Source: Phallus indusiatus (Eukaryota; Basidiomycota; Agaricomycetes; Phallales; Phallaceae). Taken from it: 64,000 nt of DNA. The notes under the pieces are model-generated. The model was not told the origin of the DNA and did no database searches. It saw only the letters and a program-made list of their open reading frames with translations. Below are positions 10,977 through 22,939 of the stretch, piece by piece. How positions within the stretch are numbered: the stretch's first letter is position 1; every line of letters starts with the position of its first letter. The stretch lies in NCBI GenBank assembly GCA_027605045.1, contig JAQFWX010000001.1:1922001-1986000 (forward strand), in the 5' to 3' direction. A program made the translations under genes and the position numbers.

Positions 10977-12936
10977 ATGCTGAAAACCCGTTCCCAGTCC
11001 AAGTTTTCAGACGACGACGAAGAATATAATACGGCCAGCGAACTCGACCACGCTTCAAGCTCTTCCCATGCTCACGTCCAAAGTTACCAGCTCGAGAGAA
11101 CTGCCAGGAATGGGCACAAGGACAAGGAGGAGGAAGACGATATTCCGTTAGCACAAAGCATCCCTGGTGCACTCCGTGCTCAGAGATCTATTCGAGTTCG
11201 GGACAAGACCTATTCAGGTCCAAGAGCAACTAGAGCACAATCTCAGTCTGAAGCAAAACAAGTGCGTATCGAACGATACTATATTCACCCACCCTGTTCC
11301 ACTTATTAACTTGTATAATTCACTAAAAAAAATAGTCCCCGTCTGCCACGTCTACGGAATTTACGGAAAAGCTAGCTCGTAAATTAACCCAGTTGAAATA
11401 CAACTCATCGCCTACCAGCCCACAGCTTGCTCCAGTGTCACCTCCCACAGTGCACATGAATCAGACTCAGATGCATCCATCATTCATTGATGCATCACTT
11501 CCCTCCCGTCCTTCACAGGCAATGTCACCTAACACTCAAAATACATTCTTCCCACCAGCAACTCGTCCCCGAAATAAATCACTCAGTCAGCCACATTCTC
11601 CGTTCAACATCGACTCTAATAACCATCACAAAAATGAACCGTCAACGCATTCTCGTCCGTCTACGGCTCAATTTCCTTCTAGTAAAACATCACAAAACAT
11701 CCAATTGTCTACCGATTTGTCGGCTAGATCAGCTTCATTACCCTTTGATGGAGCACAAACAATGCCTGTACGCGCCAGATCAAAGTCTTTTAGCTCGTTG
11801 GCAAAACCATCCAGTCGTCCATCTCAACCCAATGACCAAGTTCATAAACCGCCTCCCCTTCCCAACCTTCGTCCAATGCATTCAATACCCATCCCTATTC
11901 CTGCGCCGCCAGATAGCAACGTGTTGCAGCAACGCATTTTCATTGATTCAATGCAGCGATTCAACAACGTCATGATTCGTCCCCTCACTTCTGCCTACGA
12001 GATTATTAAAACAGTAGCAAATCAAGGCGAATTAGGTAGTAACGGCAACATAAAGGACTGGATGTTATGGGAAATTGTCCACGACTTTGGTTTAGGTGGG
12101 TCTCCTCTTGACATGAATCATTTTCAGGATCCTCTTCTCATACAATGAAGAACGACCTATCCGATACTATGAACGCCCGAGTGAAATTTACGCTTCATGG
12201 AATTCTGATATGAGATTAAACGCTTTCATGCTTAAAAAAACCCCTTTATCATCAATATTGGCTCCGGACAAGATACCCAGTAGTTCACCAACCATTTCCG
12301 GTTATGTTCAATGGGAATCTAAACGCGGCAAATGGAACAAACGATGGATGGAATTAAGTGAACATAGTATATGGTTATCGAAACGCAACACAGTATGCAT
12401 TTTCCGTCCCAACCATGTTTTCCTACATACTAATTTGCATCTCATTCTAGGGCAAAGATCGGAGTTTCCTATGTTCTGTTTCCAACTTTGACTGTTATTT
12501 CATGTCGCGACAATATAAAGCTCCCAGAAACTTTATTTTCGCACTGAAATCAACCGATAGTCTGACCATGTTCGAAAATCCCGCTGATTACCTACACGTT
12601 TTCTCTTGCGATCCAAAGGATGGTGTCCGCTGGACACAGGCAATATTGCTTGCTAGGGTAAGCCATTTAATCACAAAAAGACAAGCAAACTATTTGACAT
12701 ACGAGAAACAGTCCTACGTGCTTCACAAAGAAAGGACCGTACTTTTTACCAACTCACCGGCACCCATGACACCTACGACACCAATGAACCCCAACCCGCA
12801 TCCTGATCACCACGATCGTAAAAAATCTTTGAGCCTGAAAAAACCCTTACTTGAGCTTACAAAAACACGCCGGAGTGAAACCAAGGATAGTAACAAAGAA
12901 CTCTTCCAGTCTGGATCTTTGCTGGCAAGATCATAG
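10977..12936 (+). CDS. RA-PH tandem-domain adaptor (MRL/Grb7-like)
   Basis: Five exons (10977..11261, 11336..12095, 12151..12392, 12451..12657, 12712..12936) give 572 residues. The first ~320 residues are Ser/Pro/Asn-rich and probably disordered (PPPLPNLRP, IPIPIPAPP). A Ras-association-like segment follows: MIRPLTSAYEIIKTVA, DWMLWEIVHDFGLERPIR and YYERPSEI. A PH domain comes next: GYVQWESKRGKWNKRWMEL, then SRQYKAPRNFIFALKST, HVFSCDPKDGVRWTQAI. The order RA then PH, the 'W.L.E' element, and the YKAP..F.F.LK strand pattern match RIAM/lamellipodin and Grb7/10/14, which link Ras-family GTPases and phosphoinositides to the actin cytoskeleton. There is no SH2 domain. The tail is basic (KKSLSLKKPLLEL). 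The domain call is by eye and has not been searched. Confidence 0.78.
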
Positions 12937-13253
12937 ACATGTACATACATACCCCCCCCCCCCGTTTTGCATCAAGAGGGTGCAGTGTATTTATATTCGC
13001 AGACAGAATTAGTCTACGACTTTGTTATAAAAGTCTTTTCCAATAATAACGATGTTCTTCTACTTAAGACTATTATTCCGCAAAGTCTATATATATTAGC
13101 TGGCGTGCAATATGAAAATTCCTCTCCTAACTTCCTCAACGGGTATTATCTACATTTTGAACGCGCTCCAAAAATATATATGTTATGTATACATCACACA
13201 TATAGACACAAACACGCTGCAGTCCTCCAAAATGAATTCACATTCCCTTGACC
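12937..13253. other. convergent 3' region with a 12-C homopolymer
   Basis: These 317 bp separate the convergent RA-PH and VHS-GAT genes. An uninterrupted run of 12 C occupies 12952-12963. The rest is AT-rich and without supported coding potential. Confidence 0.6.
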
Positions 13254-15129
13254 TTAAAACAACTCCGCCAGATCCGCAAACGGATCCTTGTTACTCCGCT
13301 GTGTCTGATGCGGTGGACTCTGGGAAGAGTATGGCGTTTGGTATGATGGTGTTGGTGTAGATGATGACTGGAATAACGAGGGCGTAGGTTGAGGTGAGGT
13401 AGGGAGAGCTATTCCACCTTGAGGAGGAAGTGAAAACAAGGCGTTTCCATTTCCATTATTATTATTGTTACCGGATGCTAAAAGTGATAATGGCGGTGTT
13501 TGTGATGATGGGACAGTATGGGGTATGTAATGAGGAGGAGGAGAATTGACCGTGCTACCACCGCCAAAGATACTCGCTAAGTCATTCGCTGTAGTCTGTG
13601 CTGTCATTTGTGCTGATGTTGATGGTTCATCGTCTAAAAGATTGATAAGATCTCCCGACTGTGATTGCGATTGAGCCCTTGATCTGTATAAACATGGAGA
13701 TTTGAAGGGGAAGGGGAGGTTATGAAGACATACGAGGAACCCATTAAATTGGCCGGAACAACATTGGCAACGCCATCATAATCACCTTTCTTGAAGGCTT
13801 CAAACCGTGTGAGAGTATTGTTGATCTGATCATTGATTTGCAAAAAGGTGGCTACGTGGAAAAATTGTCAAAAAGGCTAATTCTGGAAAGAAAACAGGTT
13901 TAACCTACCTAGAGATTCGGAATCATCCGACTCCGCATCCGAAATCCATTTTTGTATCTTTGGTCGAGCGGACAACAGTGGAGCGGCGACTTGCTATGAA
14001 ATTCATGAAGCGGGTGAGAACGCACACGTATGCTCAGATGGTACATACATCATATACATCTCCAGCTGCCCATTTCTCTTTTTTTTCCCTGTCGACGTTA
14101 TCCAACATCTCATTCAGCAATATAACTTTCTGTTCAAGTTTTTCGAGATCTTTCAATGCTTGTGTCCGGTAGTTAGGTTTAGCATCGGGGTCCTAAACTT
14201 GCATTAAGCAACATGATTAAGGCTCAATGATCGTGTATACTCACGGCGCCCGCCATTATTTTCATGAGTTCCTGCGCGGCCGCGAGATCTCTTGGTGTTC
14301 CTCGACGAATCAATTCTTGTAGTTTCTATAAAAGAGTGAATACATGTAATGAAACAGAACTATGTTACTTACGGCGGCCTGTGCCTCTCTATCTTCAGAC
14401 TCCAATTCTTCCGCATTCTTGAGCTCTTGCTTGAAAATTGTACAATATCAGTTTTGCCACGATCTTTAAAACCAAACGAGGTACTTGCGCACAGATCCGC
14501 TAGCAAGAGCCGAATTATTCCTCTGTAACTCACGAAATCTATAGCCTAGCAAGAAGAAAAAAAAGACCGTTTAAATAATATTCACATTAAAAGGGGAGAA
14601 TGGAATACACACCCTTGAAACTCAGAAGGCGATGCATATCTCTAATATTCCCAAGATCTTCCTTCCACCTGGACGTGACACATATGCCTTCTTTCCAACC
14701 ATGTATAGTGGACAAAATCCTCGACATGACGGGACCAGCCGAGACCGGTGGCCGTTCCGGAAACCGACGGACAAGTTCGTTCAAAAATTCTTTAGTAGCG
14801 ATTTGCAAATGGAACGGATATCCGCACGATTCGACTAGTGTATCAAGAAGCGAGAGAGCGAGTAACGATACGTGGGGATTACGATGGTTGACCAGTCTAA
14901 CGATACTCATTGCAGCTTCTCGGGGCCTACAGGAAAGAGAGATAAACTGTAAGTGAGATGATGATTGAAGAGTGACTACGTTAACTTACGTATTAGCTTT
15001 CTTCTTGTTGATGTATTCCGCCAACTCGAGCTGAACGGCATAATTCGGTTCATGAAGTGTCGGATCGCATGCGCGGTAAACCAAATTAACAACGGGGGAC
15101 ATACTCCCAAATGCGCCTAGATCTACCAT
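13254..15129 (-). CDS. VHS-GAT domain clathrin adaptor (GGA/TOM1-like), no ear domain
   Basis: A multi-exon gene starts at 15129 (MVDLGAFGSMSP). An in-frame Met ten codons in is possible too. The VHS domain contains LVYRACDPTLHEPNYAVQ, LELAEYINKKKANTPREAA, VRLVNHRNPHVSLLALSLLD and YPFHLQIATKEFLNELVRR. A GAT-like helical region follows, including NDQINNTLTRFEAFKKGDYD. The hinge has a clathrin box, DLINLLDD, near 13640, and a disordered Asn/Gln/Pro tail ending KDPFADLAELF. Such proteins bind Arf or ubiquitin and recruit clathrin at the trans-Golgi or endosome. Fungal GGAs normally end in a gamma-adaptin ear; here the protein stops in low-complexity sequence with a DPF-type motif, so it may be TOM1-like rather than a true GGA. 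Confidence 0.85.
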
Positions 15130-15282
15130 AGTTCAAGGATTTGCAAGATAGTAAAAATGGGTAATATAAAATAAGGATAAGGACCAGGTTTCGGCTGTTT
15201 TGGAGAAAAGGGAACACACGTTTAAGTAATGTGACATGACTTCTCCGGTCACGTCTAAAAACGCCTTGCTCTGCAAGCTTTC
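15130..15282. promoter_or_regulatory. short divergent promoter, VHS-GAT / RRP14
   Basis: 153 bp separate the two start codons; both promoters must overlap here. Confidence 0.4.
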
Positions 15283-16684
15283 ATGTCGGCACCATCGACG
15301 ACAACAACAACGACGACAACGACAGATCTTAAGGATTCAATTGAGAAGCATAATGAAGTGTTCGAATCGCTTCTTCGACTTATACCCGCAAAACATTATT
15401 TAGCTCGTGACGCAGATGAGGAAGAAGAGGTATAGTAAAACCTTGGCTCCCAAAAAAAAAATTGACATGTATTCCTATTCAATTTCTCTAGCTCGCATCT
15501 AAATATCACAAGAACTCTAAAAAACAAAAGAACCCAAAACAAGTCATAAAAGAGGCTTCCAAAAAGGCTAAGAAAGCCAAGGTATGCATTGTAACACGAA
15601 TCCAGCGTATCATGTCTAACGGCGTCTCGCAAAGCTCGATCCCAGTAACCATAAAACTGTCCTTGACCTTCAAAGAGAAAAGGCTGAGGCTGAGGCTGAG
15701 GGAGAGGAACTCAATGATAACGAAGACTCAAACCAAAGTGATGTTGACAACGAAACGTCCGATTTGGTTCCTATGCCGGCACCCGTCGGGATAGAATCAT
15801 TGCGAGAAAAATTGCATGCCAAGATGGCTTCATTACGACATTACGGTCCCAAGACGCAACAAGATGGTGGGGATGAAAGTAAAGATGCACTGCTAGAAGA
15901 ACGTCGTCGTAGACGGGCCGAGCTTCGAGAGAACAGAAGAAAGGGGACAAGGGAGAGAATTAAAAATGAAAAGCGACATTCATCTACAAAAGAGAAAGAC
16001 AAGGATAATAAATCGCGTAACGCCGGACCAACAAAAGTGCGTGTTTTTACTGCTGCAAAACAGGAATTCTAACTAAATGTTCTTTTCTATAGCTACTGGT
16101 ACCTGGAACTTCTCAAAACGATGACCCAGAGCCATCATCATCAACAACAGAGGCCACCAAAAAAATAGATCTCACGACCGTTACCTTTAACAATGTAATA
16201 GCAGCAGCATCGACATCCAACGGCACCAAAATGCATCACAAACACAAATTGGCATCGGATCCCAAGACAGCGCTAGCACAACTCGAAGCGCGAAAAGCCA
16301 AGCTAGGAGATCTTCCCGAAGAAAAGCGAGAAAGTGTACAAGAGCGAGAAAAATGGGAAAAGGCCGAATTGAGATTAGAAGGAACTAAAGTGCGGGATGA
16401 CGTGACGAGACTGAAGAAGGCTGTCAAGAGGAAAGGAAAAGAGAAAGAGAAAAGCCGAAAGGAGTGGTGAGTAAAAAATTTCTCGAGGGTGACGGTGTCT
16501 TTACCTTTGTTTTTTTTTCCCAAGGGACGAACGGAAGCAAAAGCTCAAGGCGAATATGGAAGCGCGACAGAAGAAACGGACAGATAATATTGCAATGCGC
16601 AAAGAAAGGCGAGACGACAAGAAGAAGGGAGGAGGCAAGGCTAGACCAGGATTTGAGGGAAAACGGTTCGGAAAGAGTAAATAA
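15283..16684 (+). CDS. RRP14: SURF6/Rrp14 nucleolar ribosome-biogenesis protein
   Basis: Five exons (15283..15429, 15492..15581, 15635..16036, 16093..16466, 16525..16684) give 390 residues. After an N-terminal Thr run and the helix [18 protein letters not shown] (the Rrp14 N-terminal signature), the protein is a long Lys/Arg/Glu charged helix. Blocks are [50 protein letters not shown] and ERREKW-type repeats, ending [18 protein letters not shown]. The final GKARPGFEG box is characteristic of SURF6. The family acts in the nucleolus in processing of both 40S and 60S rRNA precursors. An (AE)n stretch at 15683-15705 comes from a gaggct hexamer repeat. Confidence 0.93.
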
Positions 16685-17128
16685 CCAACCCGTTTTGCGC
16701 ATCATATCATGGCATATCGTATATATATATTTACATACATTACATATAATAATAAATATTGTTCAAGAACCCAATTAATGAATTGTTGTTTTCGGTGCGG
16801 TCTTGAGAGAGAAGCAATAATACATTGGACAGTGTGTGTTGTTTTTTTTTATAACAAGAATTTCAAAAAAAAGTACACGTAAATGCTGATAATGCAGACC
16901 AGACTAATACTGTATGTAATGAGATATTGCAGAGAGGAAAAGTACACGAGAGCAAAAAAAAAAAAGGGAGAAAAGGGCAGGAGATCGAAGGGTATAATAA
17001 GGAACAGAATATTTTAGGTTAGTCGGACAAGGAAAGCTAGATAGATATATAACATAGCAGTAGTTGAAACAGAGGAAGAGAGAGAAGAAGAGACGGAGAT
17101 AGAAAAAAAAATATATTATTATTTTTAA
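16685..17128. other. convergent, AT- and A-rich 3' region
   Basis: 444 bp between the convergent 3' ends of RRP14 and the homeodomain gene. It contains A-runs and purine-rich tracts (around 16935-16980 and 17070-17105), no ORF of interest. Confidence 0.6.
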
Positions 17129-18650
17129 TTATAAAGAATCAGTGTGAGAAGTGAAATAGCGGGGGCCAAATCTCGGGGAGAGTTGAATTGAGAATACGAC
17201 GACTGGTAGTCGGGATATGGAGGGGAGGGGAGCTGAATTGGGGTAGGATAGTCTGCGATCCTGGGGATAGATAGGATGCGACTGAGCCTGATAACGGGGA
17301 GCGGCTGAGGCAGAGTCCGGGTAGTAAGGTGGGTCGTAAAGACGTAAAGTGTGAGTATCCTGAGACGGATGAGGAGGGGGACGACGAATCATGCCCGGGA
17401 CGGTGTGAGGGGGCGCATACACGTGGGATGGGTACATGGAACCGATTTGTCTGGGGAGTGAGCGATATGGGTCTGAAGTGACAGACGACGCGCTTTGTGG
17501 TTTATTGGCTGGAGCAAGAATTCGTCGACGAGCCTGGGGGGGGGGAAGGGAGGTTAAGAATGAAAGCATGTATTATTTCCGGGATAAACTTACATTGATC
17601 ATCCAGTTGGAGACTTGACTCATGCTGAGCTTTGTGCGATTGCATAAATCGCGCTTTTCGTCTTCGCTCGGATAAGGGTGATCCGAATGAGCATGTAGCC
17701 ACTCTTTGAGGAGATCTGTGGTATGCTTTGGGAGCTTTCCACGGGGACGACGAACTGGCTGGGAGGCGTCTTGTGGCTGAGATTGCTGTGATGAGATGGA
17801 ATGGGAATGGGAGGTGGTTGGGGAAGTGGCGGGGGAAGTGGCACCTGTGGGAGTGAGTTGCTGGTGGTGGTGCGGGGAGGGCGGGGACATGGCTGGAGAG
17901 CGACGACGCTTTGGAGAGTGGTCGAGAGGTGGGGATACAGAAGCAGAGTGATGAGATGATGAAGATGGATGGTGAATGTGGTGGACGTGATGATGAGAGT
18001 GAGAATGCTGCTGCTGCTGTTGAATATCGTTGGACCAGGGAATGGTAGAAAACTGAGGAGAGTCTGAAGGGGCGACGCTGTAAGGACTATTGCTCGTGGC
18101 TGGGGTTGTGGCACCAGGACCACCATTAGGTGAAGCACCATGGCCACCACTGCCACCTAGATTATCAAGACCAATAGCAGGGAAAGAATAGGAAGACAGA
18201 TGGTGAGACGCCACTGCTGTTCCTGGAGTCGAGCGACGGTTGGAAAGAGACAAATCTGAGATCATGGAGGGGCGACGGGTGAATGAGTCGACTGGCTCAA
18301 GGAGCTGGTCCAGACCTGGAAGAGATGGTTTTCGGATGGGGTCGAGAGCACTGAGATCTGGTTCTGTGGCGGGACTGTTTGACTCGGAGGTGGTCGAGTC
18401 TGACATTCGGCGATCAGAATAAATGTCCGTTGGAGTGGGATATAACATTCTTTGAGGGAATGATTCAGGAATTGGTCCTAGTATATGCAGTAGTAAAAGT
18501 ATTACTCACGACTTGTCAGAGGCAAACAGGGGATCAATGTCTTTTGACCTAAATACACATGTAGACGCGTCTTGTTAGGATGAATCGAGTATCAGAGTGT
18601 CAATCGTGTTGTGTTGCTCACCAGGCAGAATATACGAGCGTATCCGACAT
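17129..18650 (-). CDS. TALE-class (KN) homeodomain transcription factor
   Basis: Four exons (18650..18622, 18548..18510, 18449..17594, 17533..17129) join in phase into 442 residues, starting MSDTLVYSAWSKDIDP. A Ser/Pro/His/Gln-rich region (QQQQQ, HSHSHHHVHHIHH) precedes a basic stretch (HSPKRRRSP). The homeodomain is at about residues 252-312: RRPRGKLPKHTTDLLKEWL, the three-residue-loop HSDHPYPSEDEK, and recognition helix SMSQVSNWMINARRRIL. The PYP loop insertion and I at position 50 (WMINARRR) define the TALE superclass (TGIF/Cup9/Tos8-like). No partner HD2 gene, MIP1 or beta-fg is nearby, so this is not an obvious A mating-type locus. Over 8 kb of non-coding DNA lies upstream, suggesting complex regulation. 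The C-terminal 130 residues are Pro/Tyr-rich. Confidence 0.93.
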
Positions 18651-18819
18651 GAGGAGTGTGTGTCTGTCGTATATCGTGTTTTTTTGTTTTGTGAATTTTG
18701 AGTCGATGGAGTGATCTGCGAGATTTGTTGACTTTGTCTGTACTTTATAGCAATCGAGATGATATACGACCAATAAATTATAATATATAAAATTATAATA
18801 AATAGATAATATGATCATG

Positions 18820-18846
18820 GATAATAATAATAATATTATTATTATT
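18820..18846. repeat. AT inverted repeat (ATA/TAT)n
   Basis: A run of AAT units is followed immediately by its complement ATT units, forming a near-perfect inverted repeat of about 12-bp arms with little or no loop. It sits about 170 bp upstream of the homeodomain start codon. In RNA it would fold into an AU hairpin; in DNA it may be an easily melted element. Confidence 0.7.
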
Positions 18847-18919
18847 TTGAATTCCCCGGAGGCGAACAAGCGGCAGTGCATAACATATTCAATAGAGTCG
18901 CGTCTCGGCGTCTGTTTAA

Positions 18920-19610
18920 TTGAGCGAGATCTCTCTCTCTTCTCTCGCTCTTTCTCTCTCTGCCAGTGCTCTGCGTAATAGTCTCCCTCACTTATCCGGG
19001 TCAATGGCTTCGGCTGGCATCCTTCTTCGGCACAGCACTTCCTCATTTGGTCATATGAAATTGCCCTCGAAATCCAACGGACCAAGATGCGATCGACTCT
19101 CGCTTATACGTACTATATACACTCTCTCTTCCCTTCCCTTTGCCTCTTCCACCACCACTCTACCTCCGTGCCTGGAAAGTCCAGCAAAAAAAAAAAACCT
19201 CCGTTTTGACTGCTATCTCCATATTAGGCAATCCAGACCTATAATTTTTATTTTTTTGGATATACCGCTTCTCTCGCTCGCTCTGTTTTGTAGTGTCCTT
19301 CCCTCCCGTCCTCCGAGCACTTCGGGGCCAAAACAGATTCATTCTAATTTCTCCCCTCCATCCCCGACTATGTTTCTTCTTCTTGGCACCCTTTGTGTGC
19401 GTCTGTGGTCTGTGCGCGTGCAGCAGTACCTCCCACCATTCCCGCCATCCAATCGTCATCCACCAGCCCACCATCCCACCATTCCCGCCTCTCGTCCCCC
19501 CTCCTTCTTCTGATCTCCCATTTTCCCGTTCTCACACCTCATCATCACCTCATCACTTCATCATCATCCATCTCTTCGTCTATCTACACGTGATCATTGC
19601 TAATCGGTTC
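18920..19610. repeat. strand-biased pyrimidine-rich tract
   Basis: The plus strand is strongly C/T-biased for nearly 700 bp, with (TC)n runs at 18927-18963 and repeated CCC, TCC and ATC motifs at 19420-19580. Seen from the homeodomain gene (minus strand) this is a purine-rich leader/promoter segment. CT-rich stretches on the sense strand are common near fungal transcription starts, so a plus-strand transcript is also possible. Confidence 0.55.
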
Positions 19611-19759
19611 CCCCCCTTGGTCTAGTAAATACCAAACAATGATAAATAATACTACAATGCAGTACATTCCAATGCAAATACCACCCAGCAAAGGGCGCCC
19701 TTTTGTTAGGGATCGCCACCTTAATTCGTCCAAGGATCTGCTCGCTAAGATAGGGACCT

Positions 19760-19785
19760 CTGATAGATGGATGGATGGATGGGGT
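19760..19785. repeat. (GATG)n microsatellite
   Basis: Tandem gatg/atgg tetramers inside the gene-free region; simple-sequence repeat without further structure. Confidence 0.8.
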
Positions 19786-20257
19786 ATGGATGGAATAGAT
19801 AGATGATATCTAATACACATAATACATTACTGATAAACCAAAACAGAGAACATGGTGCGTAGAACAATAATATTCGTTTCTACACTCCCTCATCCCCCCC
19901 TTGCCATACAATAAAGTACTCACTTTTTTGGTTCCTCCACATCAAGTCGGGTCGAATAACTCCCTTTCATTATAACCGAACTAACCCATCATTTTCAAAA
20001 TCTCTTACTCTTTCTCGCATTCGCGTTCGACTCTTCGCGCTGATGATAATGATGTCGATGATTGATGATGAGTCGGTGGTAGTGGATAATGAAAAAAGAA
20101 AACAAATTAAAATAAATTTTATATATATGTATAAAACACGTACACCCAGTTGGGATCGACACACTCCCACACCATATATGTACATATTATCAATAATTAT
20201 ATTAATAAAATACACCTTAGACTGGCTGATAAACCAGTAGCAGGGCGCCGCGTAAGA

Positions 20258-20312
20258 TGCATGGGAGAGAGAGTAAAGAGTAAGAGGTAAGAGAGAGAGA
20301 TAGAGAGAGAGT
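20258..20312. repeat. (GA)n microsatellite
   Basis: Imperfect gaga dinucleotide runs with gagtaag interruptions, within the gene-free region. Confidence 0.75.
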
Positions 20313-22939
20313 CTGTATTTATGGAACGCTGTCCCATCACCGCTTTTGTAAAATCACCGGTCATGCACTCTGCGTAGATTCTCCAAGTATCCTAAAATTG
20401 CGCTGTGCATACATGGTACACAAACACTCACGCGTACATACACGACACAGCAGCAGCACCGGCGCGCTAAGGGCTGTGTTGACCGCAACCGCAACCAGTC
20501 AAACACACTCAGTTTTTGGAAAATCAATTCCAGAGCTAGTAATATACTCGTGTTGATCAAAAAGCCCTAATGTCCGTTTCATTTTTTTTTTGTTTTCTTA
20601 TCCCTAAAACAGTCATATTTCAAACACAACGACCAGTTAGTAGCAACCCGATACTCATTTATTGATTCATTCATTACGGGCTCTTGAGGGAATTTCATTA
20701 AGCATTTTATGCATACATCAACGTATCATCATCCCATCATAAATTATCGGAAGAAGTTGCTCGACTACTTCGCACTGTCTATATATAGTTACATTACATT
20801 ACCCCAGCCCATCCCAAATCATAATCTCAGAATCTGGATCTCAAATCCTTTTTTCAACTGCGTGATCATGAGTCAGTGCCACAAACTCTCCTGAAAAGAA
20901 AAAAAAACACACATACATATACATTGCTATCAAGCACCAATAGTGAGAAAATACTCCCTCTTCCCCTATATCAGGTTTCGATGGAACCAGAATCCGATCC
21001 GATGACCACAAAGTAAGACTAGAATACACACTCGTTCATAGTATACGACCGTCCAGAGAAATGCCACGATATATGAAAGAGAGAAAAGAAGCATAAAGCA
21101 TAATAAATACTATTCCCCCTCGAAATGAAAAAGAGAACGCCAAGATCCTCAGGTATAATCTAGCATGAATTTCAATTTCGTATTCCGACCACAATCCGCG
21201 ATACACACACCTCTCTCTTTGCATAAACCAAATGTTTTGTCTTTTTGAAATTTCTCTCAGGTCATTACGGAGATTGATATAATCAAATAATCATCATGAT
21301 TCTGGTAAAAAAAAATAATATGACTTGAAGATCACTTGTTTTGGGCTGAAACAAACAGTTGATAGAAGGAAAAGAAATCGAAAAAGCAAACAACTCCCAG
21401 TTTTCTTTTTTTTCCAGATTATCATAATAGGGCGCGCTGATACATAAATCAACCATTCAATTTAAACCCGGTCTCAACGGTCAAAAAAAACTCGGCCGCA
21501 CAATAAGAGGCAAACCGCTCCCGAATTGAGGCTGTTGTCAGTCTTATTTTTTCTTCGAACGAGTTCGGCGCGCCGAGTTTCACCACCACCAACTAAACGA
21601 AAATGAAATTCGTGTATGTACACTTATCTTACTCTAGACATCTTCGTAGTAACTCATCGCCCTATCGGTGGTACTTCATGCCCTTTGGTGCTTCCCAAAG
21701 ATGCAATTCAGGACACAACGGTTTGTTGACTTAACAAGTGGGTTGGCATCCAATAGCAAGGCACCCACACTTGGCGGCCCGCACGGAACTCTAATACTTG
21801 CGACTCTCGCGACCTTGCGATCCATTCGTCATCCCTTCCCCCCCTTTGAATCCACCTCCAGAGGTGGTTCCTTTTTCAGCCCCAACCTCGATTTATAAGG
21901 AAAAAGAAATGATTATGATTCCGGCATGGCAATATGGTCCTTTTCAAACGGGGCATTCGAAGTCGCATGCATCCATGGAACTGATGCGCAATCATGGCAA
22001 TGGCATGTGTTCTGACTTCAAAAAAAGGAGTTACCAAAACGCGGCAACTCATCGACATAATCTTTGCCAATCCTGAAACTCTATATACATACATGCAAAT
22101 AAGCACCGTTTTTTTTAGCGGTAGCTCCAGGTTCCTTTTTCAACAATCAAAGGTCTCGAACGTGGTCAGCTTAGGATCGCTAACCCTGGCACAGGCTGCA
22201 GGTTAATCCGAATATCGACATGGACGGAGCGAGAATAAAACACGGCACTAAAAACTCCCCGAGGGTTTTCCACACGCACACTCACCAGTGGCTGGCTTAC
22301 TTTAGTTAGCCTAGTTATCGGTGGCTTTTTCGAACTCTAGCCCTCAGGCTTGTTTTTACAACGGAGAACGAAGACATCTTTTTCTCGTATACCGGTGCAG
22401 TATTATTTAATACTTCTCTTCTTCCATCGCCCATGTTGGGTTTAGTACACCCCGGAGGAACACCACAGCTATTATATTATATTAAAAGCCGATCTCAGCT
22501 TTTTTTTCACAGCAAGGAAGGATTGAGCTCAGAACGCACTTGTCGCTTGTTGTTTTCACTGTATATGAGAGAATCTACGCCACCGTTTGAAAAGCATAAA
22601 GAGGTGAAACTCGAGAAAGAGAGAAAGGAAAGAGGTCCCTTACTTAACCCGCGATCCATTCCGGATCTCATTTGATGGACGCATAACGAATTATTGCTTT
22701 TCTTCTCAAAAATTCTTGGAAACGGGTGCTTTAAGAAAAAGCCACCACCTTGTGTGTGCCCTCGTCACATTGGGTCCTAGATGGAAAACAACAAGAACCT
22801 TATTCCACTGAATTGCGCCGCTTTTCGTTTTTCGTCTCTCTTTTTTTTCCCAGCAGAAGAAGCAAAGTCGAGGTACGCATTGAAATAATAATCACCATCA
22901 TAGAACTCTCGCGCCCAAAGTATTAATAGCACCAATGTA

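Noticed and set aside
17129..18650. A mating-type (HD1/HD2) locus
   Set aside because: A single TALE gene is present, without a divergent HD2 partner, MIP1 or beta-flanking gene within the window.
18618..19085. 155-codon minus-strand ORF overlapping the 5' side of the homeodomain gene
   Set aside because: It spans the first exon in another frame and its residues follow GA/CT simple repeats (KEREKRERSRS). No family character; best explained as a by-product of the purine-rich tract.
18920..19513. 197-codon plus-strand ORF in the pyrimidine-rich tract
   Set aside because: Composition is just Ser/Pro/Leu from C/T-rich DNA. No Kozak-like start, no domain, and overlapping ORFs in the other plus frames have the same character.
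21600..21640. ATGAAATTCGT followed by GTATGT, looking like a short first exon of a secreted protein
   Set aside because: No plausible second exon with continuing frame and signal peptide follows; the nearest acceptor gives an intron of under 30 nt.
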